Source: CAKSFT01 sp045603125
GTDB taxonomy: Bacteria; Bacillota; Clostridia; UBA1381
Assembly (NCBI GenBank): GCA_045603125.1
Contig: JAZULN010000110.1
Coordinates: 1-19,689, forward strand
DNA: 19,689 nucleotides
Direction: 5' to 3'
Translations under genes and position numbers: made by a program
Notes under the pieces: model-generated
The model's database searches: none
Seen by the model: the letters and a program-made list of their open reading frames with translations, nothing else
Told to the model about the DNA's origin: nothing
Part shown: one piece after another, positions 1 through 7,251 of the stretch
Layout of the letters: each line of letters begins with the position of its first letter
Position numbering within the stretch: the first letter of the stretch is position 1

Positions 1-1744
1 CAAAGCAAGGTGGTGTAAATAAGTTAAACATCAAATATGCAAGGGCTGCAATCTTTGTGATTGCAAATACTGCCTGAACCTCTGCTCCGGCACCTTCCAT
101 CATAACAAGTTCTTCTGTATCAATAAGATTTTCAAGTCCTACAAAGCAAACTGCAAGGGTTCCAACAACATTTTCCTTTGCAATAAATCCTGTAACCGCC
201 GCTGCTGCAAGCTGCCAGCTAAGCACACCGACAATCGGAACAAGAATGTATGCAAAAGGACCTGCAATCGATGCAAGAATCGACTGATCTGCTGATTCTG
301 CAACCTGTAAGCTCCAAGTAAAGGTCTGCATAAGCTGTACTGCCATGTTACAAAGAAGAATGATTGTTGCTGCTTTTACTATGTATGACCAGCCACGGCT
401 GCACATTGATTTAAACGCTCCCCAAAGCGATGGAGCTTTATATTCAGGAAGCTCGATAATAAAGAAGGATTTTCTTGCTTTATAGCCGGTAATTCTATTT
501 ATAAGCAAAGCACCTAGAAAAATCAAAACAATACCTGATAAGTACATAACTGTACTAACCCAACCGGCACCATCGAAAAATGCTCCTGCAAAAAGTGCGA
601 TTACAGGGATTTTTGCACCGCAAGGCATAAATGGTGCGAGCATTGCTGTTGCTCTTCTCTCACGCTCATTTTTTATGGTTCTGCTTGCCATAACACCCGG
701 CACTGCACAACCGATTGTTATAACAAATGGGATAACAGACTTTCCCGATAATCCAACCTTTTTAAAGATAGGATCAAGTACAACTGCAACTCTTGACATA
801 TATCCGCAATCTTCCAAAAGTGCAATCAGGAAATACATTACCATAACAAGTGGCAAGAAACCAACAACGGCAACAACTCCACCAATAACACCGTCAACTA
901 AGATTGCTGACAAAAGCGGATTTGCATCGCCAAGAAGTTCGCCAACCCAAGTTTGGAATGTTTCGAGCCACCCAACAAGTAAGTCTGCGACAGGAGTACC
1001 TACCCAAACCTGAGAAATCTGGAAAACAAGGAACATTACAACGGCAAAAATCGGAATACCGAGCCATTTATTTGTAAGTATAGCATCGATTTTATCTCCG
1101 AAGTTCTTATCTTTAGTAAGAACCTTACGGGTTTCAACATCTTTTACGATTTTATTTACAAATTCAAAACGTTTGCGGTCAGCCACCTCTACCGCCTTTT
1201 TATTGGTAAGGTCAACATCGCCTTGTGAATAGACCGTCTTTTGTCGAGTTCCCGCCTGTGCCACCGCCGCTTCTATAACCTTCTGTAAGCCGTCTGATGA
1301 AATCGAAACAGTTTCGATAACAGGGCAAGCAAGCTTTTCAGAAAGCTTTTGGGCATCAATCTTTGTTTCCTTCTTTTCATTGATGTCACTTTTATTTAAA
1401 GCTACAACAACAGGAATGCCCATTTCTAAAAGCTGAGTAGTAAAGAACAGAGAACGGCTAAGATTGGTAGCATCTACGATATTTATAATAACATCGGGAT
1501 TTTCTTTCTTCACATATGAGCTTGTGATACTTTCTTCAGATGTAAATGGTGACATCGAATAAGCACCGGGCAAATCCACGGCGATAAGTTCTTCGACTCC
1601 TTTATAATAAGACTTTTTGATCGGATGTTCTTTTTTATCAACAGTAACACCTGCCCAGTTACCAACCTTCTCGTTAGAGCCGGTCAGGGCATTATACATA
1701 GTTGTTTTACCCGAATTCGGGTTTCCTGTCAAGGCAATTCTCAC
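1..1744 (-). CDS. feoB: Ferrous iron transport protein B (FeoB), 3' end cut by window edge
   Basis: FeoB is a cytoplasmic-membrane Fe(II) transporter with an N-terminal GTPase domain. About 581 codons are present and the C-terminal part lies beyond the window. The G-protein motifs are clear: G1 GNPNSGKT at residues 7-14, G2 region NWAGVTVDKKE from residue 29, G3 DLPGAYS from residue 58 and G4 NKSD at 117-120. A long hydrophobic multi-helix region follows, with the conserved gate-like GCAVPGVMASR and, at the window edge, MFNLFTPPC. I chose the GTG at 1744 because GGGAGG lies 7 nt upstream and the start matches the usual FeoB beginning just before the G1 motif. It lies downstream of feoA, with an 18-bp inverted repeat between them. 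Identity is very secure; only the 3' end is unknown. Confidence 0.96.
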   Translation of the reverse strand, partial: MRIALTGNPNSGKTTMYNALTGSNEKVGNWAGVTVDKKEHPIKKSYYKGVEELIAVDLPGAYSMSPFTSEESITSSYVKKENPDVIINIVDATNLSRSLFFTTQLLEMGIPVVVALNKSDINEKKETKIDAQKLSEKLACPVIETVSISSDGLQKVIEAAVAQAGTRQKTVYSQGDVDLTNKKAVEVADRKRFEFVNKIVKDVETRKVLTKDKNFGDKIDAILTNKWLGIPIFAVVMFLVFQISQVWVGTPVADLLVGWLETFQTWVGELLGDANPLLSAILVDGVIGGVVAVVGFLPLVMVMYFLIALLEDCGYMSRVAVVLDPIFKKVGLSGKSVIPFVITIGCAVPGVMASRTIKNERERRATAMLAPFMPCGAKIPVIALFAGAFFDGAGWVSTVMYLSGIVLIFLGALLINRITGYKARKSFFIIELPEYKAPSLWGAFKSMCSRGWSYIVKAATIILLCNMAVQLMQTFTWSLQVAESADQSILASIAGPFAYILVPIVGVLSWQLAAAAVTGFIAKENVVGTLAVCFVGLENLIDTEELVMMEGAGAEVQAVFAITKIAALAYLMFNLFTPPCF

Positions 1745-1790
1745 GATTTTTCCTCCCTATTTAAATCCTTTGGATTAGTTTATATATTGA

Positions 1791-1808
1791 AGTTAGCCAC
1801 AGCTAACT
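1791..1808. promoter_or_regulatory. Inverted repeat, probable repressor operator upstream of feoB
   Basis: A perfect inverted repeat, AGTTAGC-CACA-GCTAACT, lies in the 99-bp gap between feoA and feoB. It has the same 7-bp arms and 4-bp spacer as the copy at 2114-2131 before feoA. The half-site TTAGTTAGC resembles DtxR/IdeR/MntR-type sites (known consensus TTAGGTTAGSCTAACCTAA), so a metal-dependent repressor is a reasonable inference. No convincing promoter could be placed next to this copy. Confidence 0.6.
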
Positions 1809-1843
1809 AACAATCAAAAAAATAAGATTTGAAAGAAGCTATA

Positions 1844-2056
1844 TCAAACAATTATAGCTTCTGCCAACTGATTATCAATGCTATATCTTGCATCTTTGAT
1901 TGAAACGGTGCATCCGCCTTTTCTAAAAGCAATAACTGTAATTGCCTCCCCTGAATAGCAGCCAAGGGAGAATAGGAACGAGTTTAGTTCCTCATCATCG
2001 GTTTCAATCTTCTTTATTATATATTCCTGTCCTTCATTTACTTCAAGTAAAGTCAT
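1844..2056 (-). CDS. feoA: Ferrous iron transport protein A (FeoA)
   Basis: FeoA is a small cytoplasmic SH3-like partner of FeoB that is needed for Fe(II) uptake. The protein of about 70 aa has the family's pattern: an early GQEYIIKKI strand, then a conserved L-x-x-LGCYSGE loop, a hydrophobic strand with FRKGGCTVSI, and a final Y-x-I-x-x-x-L-A-x-x-I strand. Several starts are possible. GTG at 2065 and ATG at 2059 or 2056 share one frame. I prefer 2056 because GGTGAT then sits 4 nt upstream and overlaps the other starts. It is the first gene of a feoA-feoB unit with a TTGACA/TAAACT promoter and a palindromic operator in front. Confidence 0.93.
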   Translation of the reverse strand: MTLLEVNEGQEYIIKKIETDDEELNSFLFSLGCYSGEAITVIAFRKGGCTVSIKDARYSIDNQLAEAIIV

Positions 2057-2113
2057 CATTATCACCCATTAACTATATATAATCTGTTAAACAGATATTA
2101 TTCTATATATTTT

Positions 2114-2131
2114 AGTTAGCCTTTGCTAACT
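2114..2131. promoter_or_regulatory. Inverted repeat, probable iron-responsive operator before feoA
   Basis: A perfect inverted repeat, AGTTAGC-CTTT-GCTAACT, is the second copy of the element at 1791-1808. It lies just downstream of the feoA promoter -10 box (2142-2147), where a bound repressor would block initiation. A smaller palindrome, GTTA-GTT-TAAC (2139-2149), overlaps the -10 box itself. A third palindrome, ATCTGTT-A-AACAGAT (2082-2096), lies in the leader. The link to a DtxR-family or similar metal regulator is inferred from half-site similarity and gene context. Confidence 0.65.
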
Positions 2132-2141
2132 CACCTACGTT

Positions 2142-2170
2142 AGTTTAACACAGAAAACTATATTTGTCAA
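2142..2170 (-). promoter_or_regulatory. Promoter of feoA-feoB
   Basis: On the minus strand there is a perfect -35 TTGACA (plus positions 2165-2170), a 17-nt spacer and a -10 TAAACT (2142-2147, four of six consensus bases). It points towards feoA and is immediately followed by the inverted repeat at 2114-2131. Confidence 0.7.
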
Positions 2171-2232
2171 TAGTTTTTTGCTAAATTTTTCTTTTTTTGA
2201 TATAAAACTATATTATTTCATCACGTTTTTCT

Positions 2233-3003
2233 TTATCTTACCTTTGCAACAAGTATTGTAATATTATCCCTTCCACCATTTAAAAGTGCCTTCTCCTTTA
2301 AAGCCTCTCCAATCTTTGATGGAGCTTTAAGTTCAGTAATAATCCTGCAGATTTCCTCATCCGCTACCATATCAGTGAGCCCATCACTGCACAATAAAAA
2401 TACATCACCCTTTTTCAAGAAAATTTCATCACTAAAATACGGGTCAATTAAAAGCTCGTCTTTAAATATTCCAAGATGCTGAGTAAGGGAATGTCGCAAA
2501 CGGTGGGTTTCTGCTTCCTCCCTTGAAATCACGCCCATCCTAACCATCTGCATTGCCTCATTATGGTCTTGTGAAATTTGAAACAAAGCATTATCCCTAA
2601 AAAAATACGCTCTGCTATCACCCACATTACATGAAATAGCTTTTTTATCGTCAATATATAACATTACCAAAGTTGCACCGATACGTCTTCCGCCATTTTC
2701 CTTAATTTCGCTGCATATTTCGTCATTCGCCTTTTCTATTGTTTCAATCGCTGACTCTTTTACCTCGGAAATCTTAGCAGGAGACAGGTTTCGGACAGTT
2801 ATCCACGACGCCATCTCACCCAAATCCTCTCCGCCCATCCCATCGGACACGGCATATAAAGCCTTATCGGCAGACTTTATATCTTCTTCAAAAGCTTCGT
2901 TTTCAGAAAAGTTCCATCTATATTTTCCATTGATATAATAATTGTCTTCGTTATTGGAGCGTACCCTTCCAACATGACAAAATACTGCTGATTCTATTTT
3001 CAT
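2233..3003 (-). CDS. PP2C-family Ser/Thr protein phosphatase, linked to T7SS genes
   Basis: This 256-aa protein is a single-domain PP2C (PrpC/Stp-like) metal-dependent phosphatase that removes phosphate from Ser/Thr residues. The family motifs are in order: RSNNEDN (15-21), VSDGMGG (52-58, first metal Asp 54), GATL (109-112), VGDSRAY (127-133), CSDGLTD (205-211) and GGRDN (243-247). No signal peptide or membrane segment is seen, so it is probably cytoplasmic. AAGGTGATAG lies just before the ATG at 3003. It is the last gene of the T7SS-like run, 67 bp after the WXG100-like gene with a stem-loop between them. Housekeeping PrpC usually sits next to the PrkC kinase, and no kinase is in this window, so a role in the secretion locus is inferred from position only. 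Confidence 0.93.
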   Translation of the reverse strand: MKIESAVFCHVGRVRSNNEDNYYINGKYRWNFSENEAFEEDIKSADKALYAVSDGMGGEDLGEMASWITVRNLSPAKISEVKESAIETIEKANDEICSEIKENGGRRIGATLVMLYIDDKKAISCNVGDSRAYFFRDNALFQISQDHNEAMQMVRMGVISREEAETHRLRHSLTQHLGIFKDELLIDPYFSDEIFLKKGDVFLLCSDGLTDMVADEEICRIITELKAPSKIGEALKEKALLNGGRDNITILVAKVR

Positions 3004-3021
3004 TCTATCACCTTGTTTTAA

Positions 3022-3063
3022 GGGGATATAAAGTCACCGACTATATCGGAACTTTCATACCCC
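3022..3063. other. Intercistronic stem-loop between WXG100-like gene and PP2C gene
   Basis: Three nested paired blocks are visible. GGGG (3022-3025) pairs with CCCC (3060-3063), AAAGT (3030-3034) with ACTTT (3051-3055), and CCGA (3037-3040) with TCGG (3046-3049), with small internal loops between. No T-run follows in the transcription direction, so it is more likely an mRNA processing or stability element, or an attenuating fold, than an intrinsic terminator. Confidence 0.4.
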
Positions 3064-3070
3064 CTCGTTT

Positions 3071-3361
3071 TTAGATATTATCAAATCTCTTTGAACCCAT
3101 AGAAACTGTATTTCTCTGGTCTTCAGCATAGGCCTTCATAGCCTGTGAATATGTATTCAAAGCACCAATGAAGTTAGTTAAAGTTCCCTTAAACTGCTCG
3201 AATTTTGCTTCAAAAGCAGCTTGTGGGCCGCCTTGCATATAGTTGCCTGTTTCAACAACAAGATTTGATAGAGCTGTTAGTTCTGCCTGAAGGTTTCCGG
3301 AGATTCCATCAACTCTTGCGGCTGCACCCTCCAACGCTTCAATATCAACACCAATAGCCAT
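3071..3361 (-). CDS. WXG100-like (ESAT-6 family) small helical protein with MQG in place of WXG
   Basis: This 96-aa protein has the size and shape of WXG100 proteins: two helices joined by a turn near residues 40-46, with the sequence NYMQGGPQAAFEAKFEQF. In the family the turn is WXG followed by an A...F helix. Here the Trp is Met (MQG, 42-44), while the Gly and the following AAFEAKF pattern are kept. The AGGAGGA site 8-9 nt before the ATG at 3361 decides the start; an upstream in-frame extension has no such site. WXG100 proteins form helical-hairpin dimers and are exported by, or activate, the EssC ATPase. A strict C-terminal YxxxD/E export signal is not visible; YAED is the nearest. It sits between the 516-aa gene and the PP2C gene. 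Family placement is likely but not certain. Confidence 0.75.
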   Translation of the reverse strand: MAIGVDIEALEGAAARVDGISGNLQAELTALSNLVVETGNYMQGGPQAAFEAKFEQFKGTLTNFIGALNTYSQAMKAYAEDQRNTVSMGSKRFDNI

Positions 3362-3461
3362 AATTATTTCCTCCTTTTTAAATTTATTTACAAATGCCAA
3401 AAGGCATAATTGCACAAGTTTAAACTGTCCCAAGTTTTAGAATTTAGCAATTTGTCTCGGT

Positions 3462-5012
3462 TTAAAATGCACCTCCGCCACCGCCTCCGCCGCCACCGCC
3501 GCCAACAGAAGCATAGGTTACCCCCGATTGCTGAATTTTCAGGATATCAGGGTCCATAGCCTTTAATTCATCATATTTTACTTTAAGCTCATCATACCAA
3601 CTACTGCCTTCTGCGATAGTCATCATATGTTCATATTCCTGCATTTTTGAAACTCTTAAAATTTCAAAAAGTTTATCCGCTCTTTCCACGTCTTCCGCAG
3701 TTGCTATCCCCGATTTTATCATATCAATATGATGTTCATAGGCATAAACCAAGTTTTGGTTATAGGTTTGCATTCCCCATAAAGCTTCCATTGCAGCTAT
3801 CTCATCACCCGCAACATCTGTTGCAGTATTTCCAACAAAACCAAAGACAGTATCCATTGAGTACATTACCTTTTCTATCCCCGGCACATGATTAATAAGG
3901 TCAAGTATTTCCCCTTCAATTTTATCATAGCCGGCATCAAGAATCTGGTCAAAATAATATTTTTCTTCGTCTAAATAAAGTTCTTTTATTTCTGCAATTT
4001 TATTTGTAATCATTGTGTCAGAAAACCCTGCTAGTTCTAGGGATTCTGCCATAGTGTCAAGCCATTCTATCTGTTGGGTATGGTTAGATAAACTGTGGTA
4101 GAGAAGATTCATAAAGAAATCCACGCCCTCTGACAGGTCACCGGCAAAGCCTATGCCCGACGAAAGGTCTTCTAAAAATTCGTCAAATTTATAAATTTTA
4201 GACCCGAAAATCTGGAATAATTCCTCTCCGCCATCTATCTTACCAAGTACTTTCCTTATCTCCGCCAAGACATCGGTTAATTCTTCTTCGGTAAAGGTGC
4301 CCGATGCCCCATTTAAAATTCTTTTCAATTTGTCCATGAGTTTTTCAAGCTCTTCACCCCCCAAAGATTCCCAGTCAATTATCTGAACGCTCTCTGCATC
4401 CAATTCCTGATAACCCGGTATGCCCTTCATAAGGCCATAAAGAGAATTTTCAAGCATTTTTTCATAATACTTATCCATATCCCCGCCTAAGTAAGAAACA
4501 ATATATTTTTTATAGTCGGAGAAATAAGATATTCCCGTCATGGTTTCTATAGTTTGCCATCTTAAGGAGCCTTGAAAAGACGGTAAATCATTAAAATATT
4601 CGCTGAAACTATATTGATTACCGTAATAAAGGGCAACCGAATTATTATATATATCGCTCATTCCGGCAGCAGTTAAAGTTCCAAAAGTAGCATAAAGGCT
4701 TTCAACTCCACCCAGTGCCTCCACTTCTGATTCATTTTTCTGAACCATCTGTTCATATTCCTCACCGTAAAGTTCCAATGCACGAATGAGGTTATTTAGC
4801 TTTGCCATAGCCTCTTTATATTTTTGTTTGCCGCTTGATAGTTTTCCGCCGACATCCATAAAATCAATGGCTGAATTGACTTCCCATGTATTTAATTTTT
4901 CATTCCACCAATCCATATATTGGTTATATGCAGTTTTCATATCGGCAATAAGTTGATCATAGCCTTCCTTATTCCAATACGTACAGGGTGCTATCGAATT
5001 TTTATCCGCCAC
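3462..5012 (-). CDS. Unrecognised 516-aa helical protein of the T7SS-like locus, poly-Gly C-terminus
   Basis: I do not recognise this protein. It appears mostly alpha-helical and acidic, with a Trp-rich N-terminal segment (WWNEKLNTW, about 35-43), then long Leu/Glu/Lys-rich helices, and no clear signal peptide or membrane segment. It ends in eleven consecutive glycines followed by Ala-Phe (codons 3471-3503 encode the glycines). The start is a GTG at 5012 with GGAGGTGG in front, 12 bp after the esaB-like gene, so the two are probably co-transcribed. Its place between an EsaB-like and a WXG100-like gene suggests a T7SS substrate, chaperone or accessory factor. The N-terminal 100 residues might be a WXG/LXG-like helical export domain, but no WXG turn is obvious. 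No toxin motif could be identified, and no function is claimed. Confidence 0.85.
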   Translation of the reverse strand: MADKNSIAPCTYWNKEGYDQLIADMKTAYNQYMDWWNEKLNTWEVNSAIDFMDVGGKLSSGKQKYKEAMAKLNNLIRALELYGEEYEQMVQKNESEVEALGGVESLYATFGTLTAAGMSDIYNNSVALYYGNQYSFSEYFNDLPSFQGSLRWQTIETMTGISYFSDYKKYIVSYLGGDMDKYYEKMLENSLYGLMKGIPGYQELDAESVQIIDWESLGGEELEKLMDKLKRILNGASGTFTEEELTDVLAEIRKVLGKIDGGEELFQIFGSKIYKFDEFLEDLSSGIGFAGDLSEGVDFFMNLLYHSLSNHTQQIEWLDTMAESLELAGFSDTMITNKIAEIKELYLDEEKYYFDQILDAGYDKIEGEILDLINHVPGIEKVMYSMDTVFGFVGNTATDVAGDEIAAMEALWGMQTYNQNLVYAYEHHIDMIKSGIATAEDVERADKLFEILRVSKMQEYEHMMTIAEGSSWYDELKVKYDELKAMDPDILKIQQSGVTYASVGGGGGGGGGGGAF

Positions 5013-5023
5013 ACTACCACCTC

Positions 5024-5272
5024 CTATTTCAAGGCAAGAACCAAAACCGACCCATCATAAATACCGCAATCAAAAAGTGATTCTTCCCCGGTCAGCAATT
5101 GATTATTGTAATAAAGTCCAATAGTCTTATTTTCCAATCGAATCCCATAAAAACTATTTCTTAAAGCAGATTTTAACGGATTAATCCAATCCTTTATTTT
5201 AACACTCGCCGGCAATTCAAAATCTGCAGATTGACTTTCATATGTAATTGTTAAAACTATAGTTTCAACCAT
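5024..5272 (-). CDS. esaB: EsaB/YukD-like ubiquitin-fold T7SS accessory protein
   Basis: This 82-aa protein looks like the ubiquitin-like EsaB/YukD family of Firmicutes type VII secretion loci (YukD is about 79 aa). It has a beta strand at the N-terminus (VETIVLTITY), then a DFELPASVKIKDWINPLKSAL strand-helix, and a C-terminal hairpin with L-x-x-x-L-T-x-E-x-S-L-F-x-x-G-I-Y-D-G-S-V-L-x-L, a typical ubiquitin-like ending. EsaB is a cytoplasmic component needed for T7SS function in staphylococci. I chose the ATG at 5272 because GGAGAAGG precedes it; an in-frame start at 5290 lacks this. Its start overlaps the end of the 167-aa gene by 8 bp, which suggests translational coupling. Confidence 0.82.
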   Translation of the reverse strand: MVETIVLTITYESQSADFELPASVKIKDWINPLKSALRNSFYGIRLENKTIGLYYNNQLLTGEESLFDCGIYDGSVLVLALK

Positions 5273-5768
5273 TTTCCTTCTCCATTTCAAAAAATTTTAC
5301 AATATGGTCTGCCAGTATTTCCTTTTTTTCGTCCTTTTTATCAACAAATTCTGCCATATCGGTTATTTTTTCATTTTTTCTGTCCCGAGTGATTAAAATG
5401 CCTTTATCAAGCTTTAAAATCTCATCCTTTAGCCACTCAAAGATAGGGCTTTTAGGCTCCTTTTTTATCACATATTTCTTTTCTTCACTCTTAACAGAAT
5501 AAAATCCCAAAGGTGTTCTAAGATACTGAATATACCAATCATCATTTTTTAGCAAAATCGATGTAGCAGCTTTTCTAACAGGATAAATAAACCTTGCAAA
5601 TTTTTTTTCTTGTTTTATTGTACCGTCAAAATCCAATTCTAAAAGGCCTCTCTCAATTAGTTTACCCCTACCCGCCAAAAAGGCATCGGTTCCGTTTTCC
5701 GCCTTAACCTCTAAAAGGTTATTGCCCTCATTTTCGAATAAAATCTTCAATGCATAAAATTCTGACAA
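5265..5768 (-). CDS. Unrecognised 167-aa T7SS-locus protein
   Basis: This protein is not recognised with confidence. It is soluble and charged, with an alpha/beta layout: an N-terminal helix (EFYALKILFENEG), a GRGKLIERGLLELDFDGTI segment, a central WYIQYLRTPLGFYSV strand region, and a Lys/Glu-rich C-terminal helix. The look and position are reminiscent of small T7SS chaperone-like proteins (EspG- or EsaE/DUF5081-like), but that is a guess. The start is unclear. The TTG at 5768 has no good ribosome site, and the same reading frame is open back to the stop of the preceding gene at 5793, just after GGGAGTGG. The 3' end overlaps the esaB-like ATG by 8 bp. Coding is well supported by the tight packing. 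Confidence 0.75.
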   Translation of the reverse strand: MSEFYALKILFENEGNNLLEVKAENGTDAFLAGRGKLIERGLLELDFDGTIKQEKKFARFIYPVRKAATSILLKNDDWYIQYLRTPLGFYSVKSEEKKYVIKKEPKSPIFEWLKDEILKLDKGILITRDRKNEKITDMAEFVDKKDEKKEILADHIVKFFEMEKENG

Positions 5769-5792
5769 ATCAAAAACTAAAGTATCTATAAT

Positions 5793-6173
5793 CTACCACT
5801 CCCAATTATCAATTTCATACCTGATATTATCTACAATTCCAAATTCTTCCCTTAGTTCAAACTCTTCGTCCATCAACGCCGAACGCTCTTCATTCCATTT
5901 GTCTACCGTAAGTTTTATGCCCTCTGTCATTTCATCAACAGCCTCATTCAGCATCTGTCTGATTTCTTTAATTTTATTCATAAAACTGGTTCGGTCTTCT
6001 CCCACCCAATCATCCTGAACATTCCACGCCTTACCTATAAGGGACCGATAATTTGCTTGAATTCCGTCATCCCACAAAAAGAACTTATAAAGGACGCTAT
6101 GAGCATTAGAATGTGAATTATATTCTTCTAATTTTGCTACTATTCTCTCATACTCATCATAAGTTTTACCCAT
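5793..6173 (-). CDS. WXG100-superfamily protein (WVG motif), 126 aa
   Basis: This 126-aa protein is almost all helical and carries a canonical WXG turn, DDWVGEDRTSF (W56, G58, F64), followed by a long amphipathic helix (MNKIKEIRQMLNEAVDEM). It is longer than classical 100-aa WXG100 proteins and carries an acidic, Trp-containing C-terminal tail (NWEW). This resembles the longer helical partners found in Firmicutes T7SS loci (YwqH/DUF5082-like). Such proteins are exported or act as substrate partners. A GGGGGTG site precedes the ATG at 6173. It starts 30 bp downstream of the EssC fragment and is followed, in the same frame, by the 167-aa gene. Confidence 0.8.
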   Translation of the reverse strand: MGKTYDEYERIVAKLEEYNSHSNAHSVLYKFFLWDDGIQANYRSLIGKAWNVQDDWVGEDRTSFMNKIKEIRQMLNEAVDEMTEGIKLTVDKWNEERSALMDEEFELREEFGIVDNIRYEIDNWEW

Positions 6174-6203
6174 AAAAACACCCCCATTTCAAGCCTATAT
6201 TTA

Positions 6204-7061
6204 TTATTCTTTATCTCCCATTCTGACCAATAAAACAGGATTATTTTCTTTTACAAACACCGCCTCATTTTCTCTTAAGGCTTCGGGCACTTTATCATAC
6301 CACGCGTATGTGTCAAGTGCCTTATGGTTTGCTATCGCACCACCGCATACAATCACTGCGTTTTCTCGCATAGTAGCAACCAGAATATCACCGTCGGCAC
6401 GGCACATTGAAAGATTTTTTTCGCAATCGGCACCAATAACTGTAATGCCCAAGCCCTTTCCAAGACGTATAAATACCTCTAATCGAGATATAGTGCTTGC
6501 CTCACACCCCAAATAAAACTCCCTCACACCGTCTATAATAATTACCATTTCCTCAAATTTCTTTTGAGGATCTTCTTTCAGTTCTGCCTGCCTGTTTCTT
6601 AATGCATTTGCCAGAATTTCAATTATTTCATCCAGAGCTTTTGGCGTTTTTACAAGATTTATGTTTTTACCTACAACGTATGCATCACACGTTTTGCTAC
6701 ATAGCCAAACCTTACAGTCAAGTGTATTTAGTTGCTTTATAAACGAATTTAAAACTTCTTTTTTAACACCTTTTCCATCACTTATAAGAAGGCTCACATT
6801 TTCATCAAGTCCAAATGAAACTGCGCCTTTATTTTTTTCACAGCCCAGTATAACAGGCTCTCCGTCTAAACTTCCAAAAGGAATGGTTTCGGGAGGTTCA
6901 TCCTTTCCGAGCATTGGGCGTTCACCCTGCCAAGTTTCGTCCATTTCTTTGGCAAGATTTCGAAGTTCCAAAACCCTCTTACTATCAGAAAGTGACTCAT
7001 ATGCAACAGCTGTCTGAAAAAGCAACGGATACGGTGAAGCCTTTTTAAGACCTCGGCCCAT
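6204..7061 (-). pseudogene. essC: C-terminal fragment of an EssC-like FtsK/SpoIIIE T7SS ATPase
   Basis: EssC is the membrane motor of type VII secretion, normally well over 1,000 aa with FHA domains, two transmembrane helices and three tandem ATPase domains. Only 285 codons remain here, matching the link between the second and third ATPase domains (GRGLKKASPYPLLFQTA) and the third ATPase domain. That domain begins after KEMDETWQGERP, the family's W-x-G-x-R-x segment. The Walker A position reads SDGKGVKK (94-101), without the usual GKT/S, and a Walker B-like EMVIIID lies at 171-177. The third domain is commonly degenerate in this family. No ribosome site precedes the ATG at 7061, and upstream lies an IS21 element, so this is most likely a 5'-truncated gene. 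A split but functional subunit is possible but not favoured. Confidence 0.75.
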
Positions 7062-7251
7062 TGTCTCATTTTTTAATTTTGCGAAAATTCGAGAGAAGGG
7101 GGGCTGCGGTCTTGGGAGTGTTAACCCCTAGAGATAGTACCCCCCTACCCCAAAATATATATTTTTTTATCACTCATTCCATAATTATTATGGAATTGGT
7201 GATAATAGTTACTTTCACATCTTGGAGGAATATTTATACTCATTCTCGCTA
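7062..7251. other. Junction between EssC fragment and IS21 istB: GC-rich block and hairpins
   Basis: No gene is supported here. From 7091 to 7150 the sequence is unusually G/C-rich for this window, with AGGGGGG (7097-7103) complementary to CCCCCCT (7140-7146) and a nested GGG/CCC around GTTAAC. Next comes an AT-rich palindrome, ATTCCATAA-TTA-TTATGGAAT (7176-7196). Copies of the IS-end repeat GTGATAA lie at 7167-7175 (as TTATCACTC) and 7199-7207. The IS end must fall somewhere here, but I cannot fix the exact base or a target duplication. Confidence 0.5.

Noticed and set aside
675..1013. Plus-strand open frame of 112 codons
   Set aside because: It is antisense to the conserved membrane region of feoB, low in complexity (Thr/Pro-rich), with no ribosome site or family resemblance.
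2040..2070. Partial similarity to a Fur box (GATAATGAT) at the feoA start
   Set aside because: Only one half matches, it overlaps the start codons and ribosome site, and the AGTTAGC palindromes are a much better operator candidate.
6866..7069. Minus-strand frame of 67 codons overlapping the EssC fragment start
   Set aside because: It lies in another frame of conserved EssC-like sequence and has no ribosome site or recognisable product.
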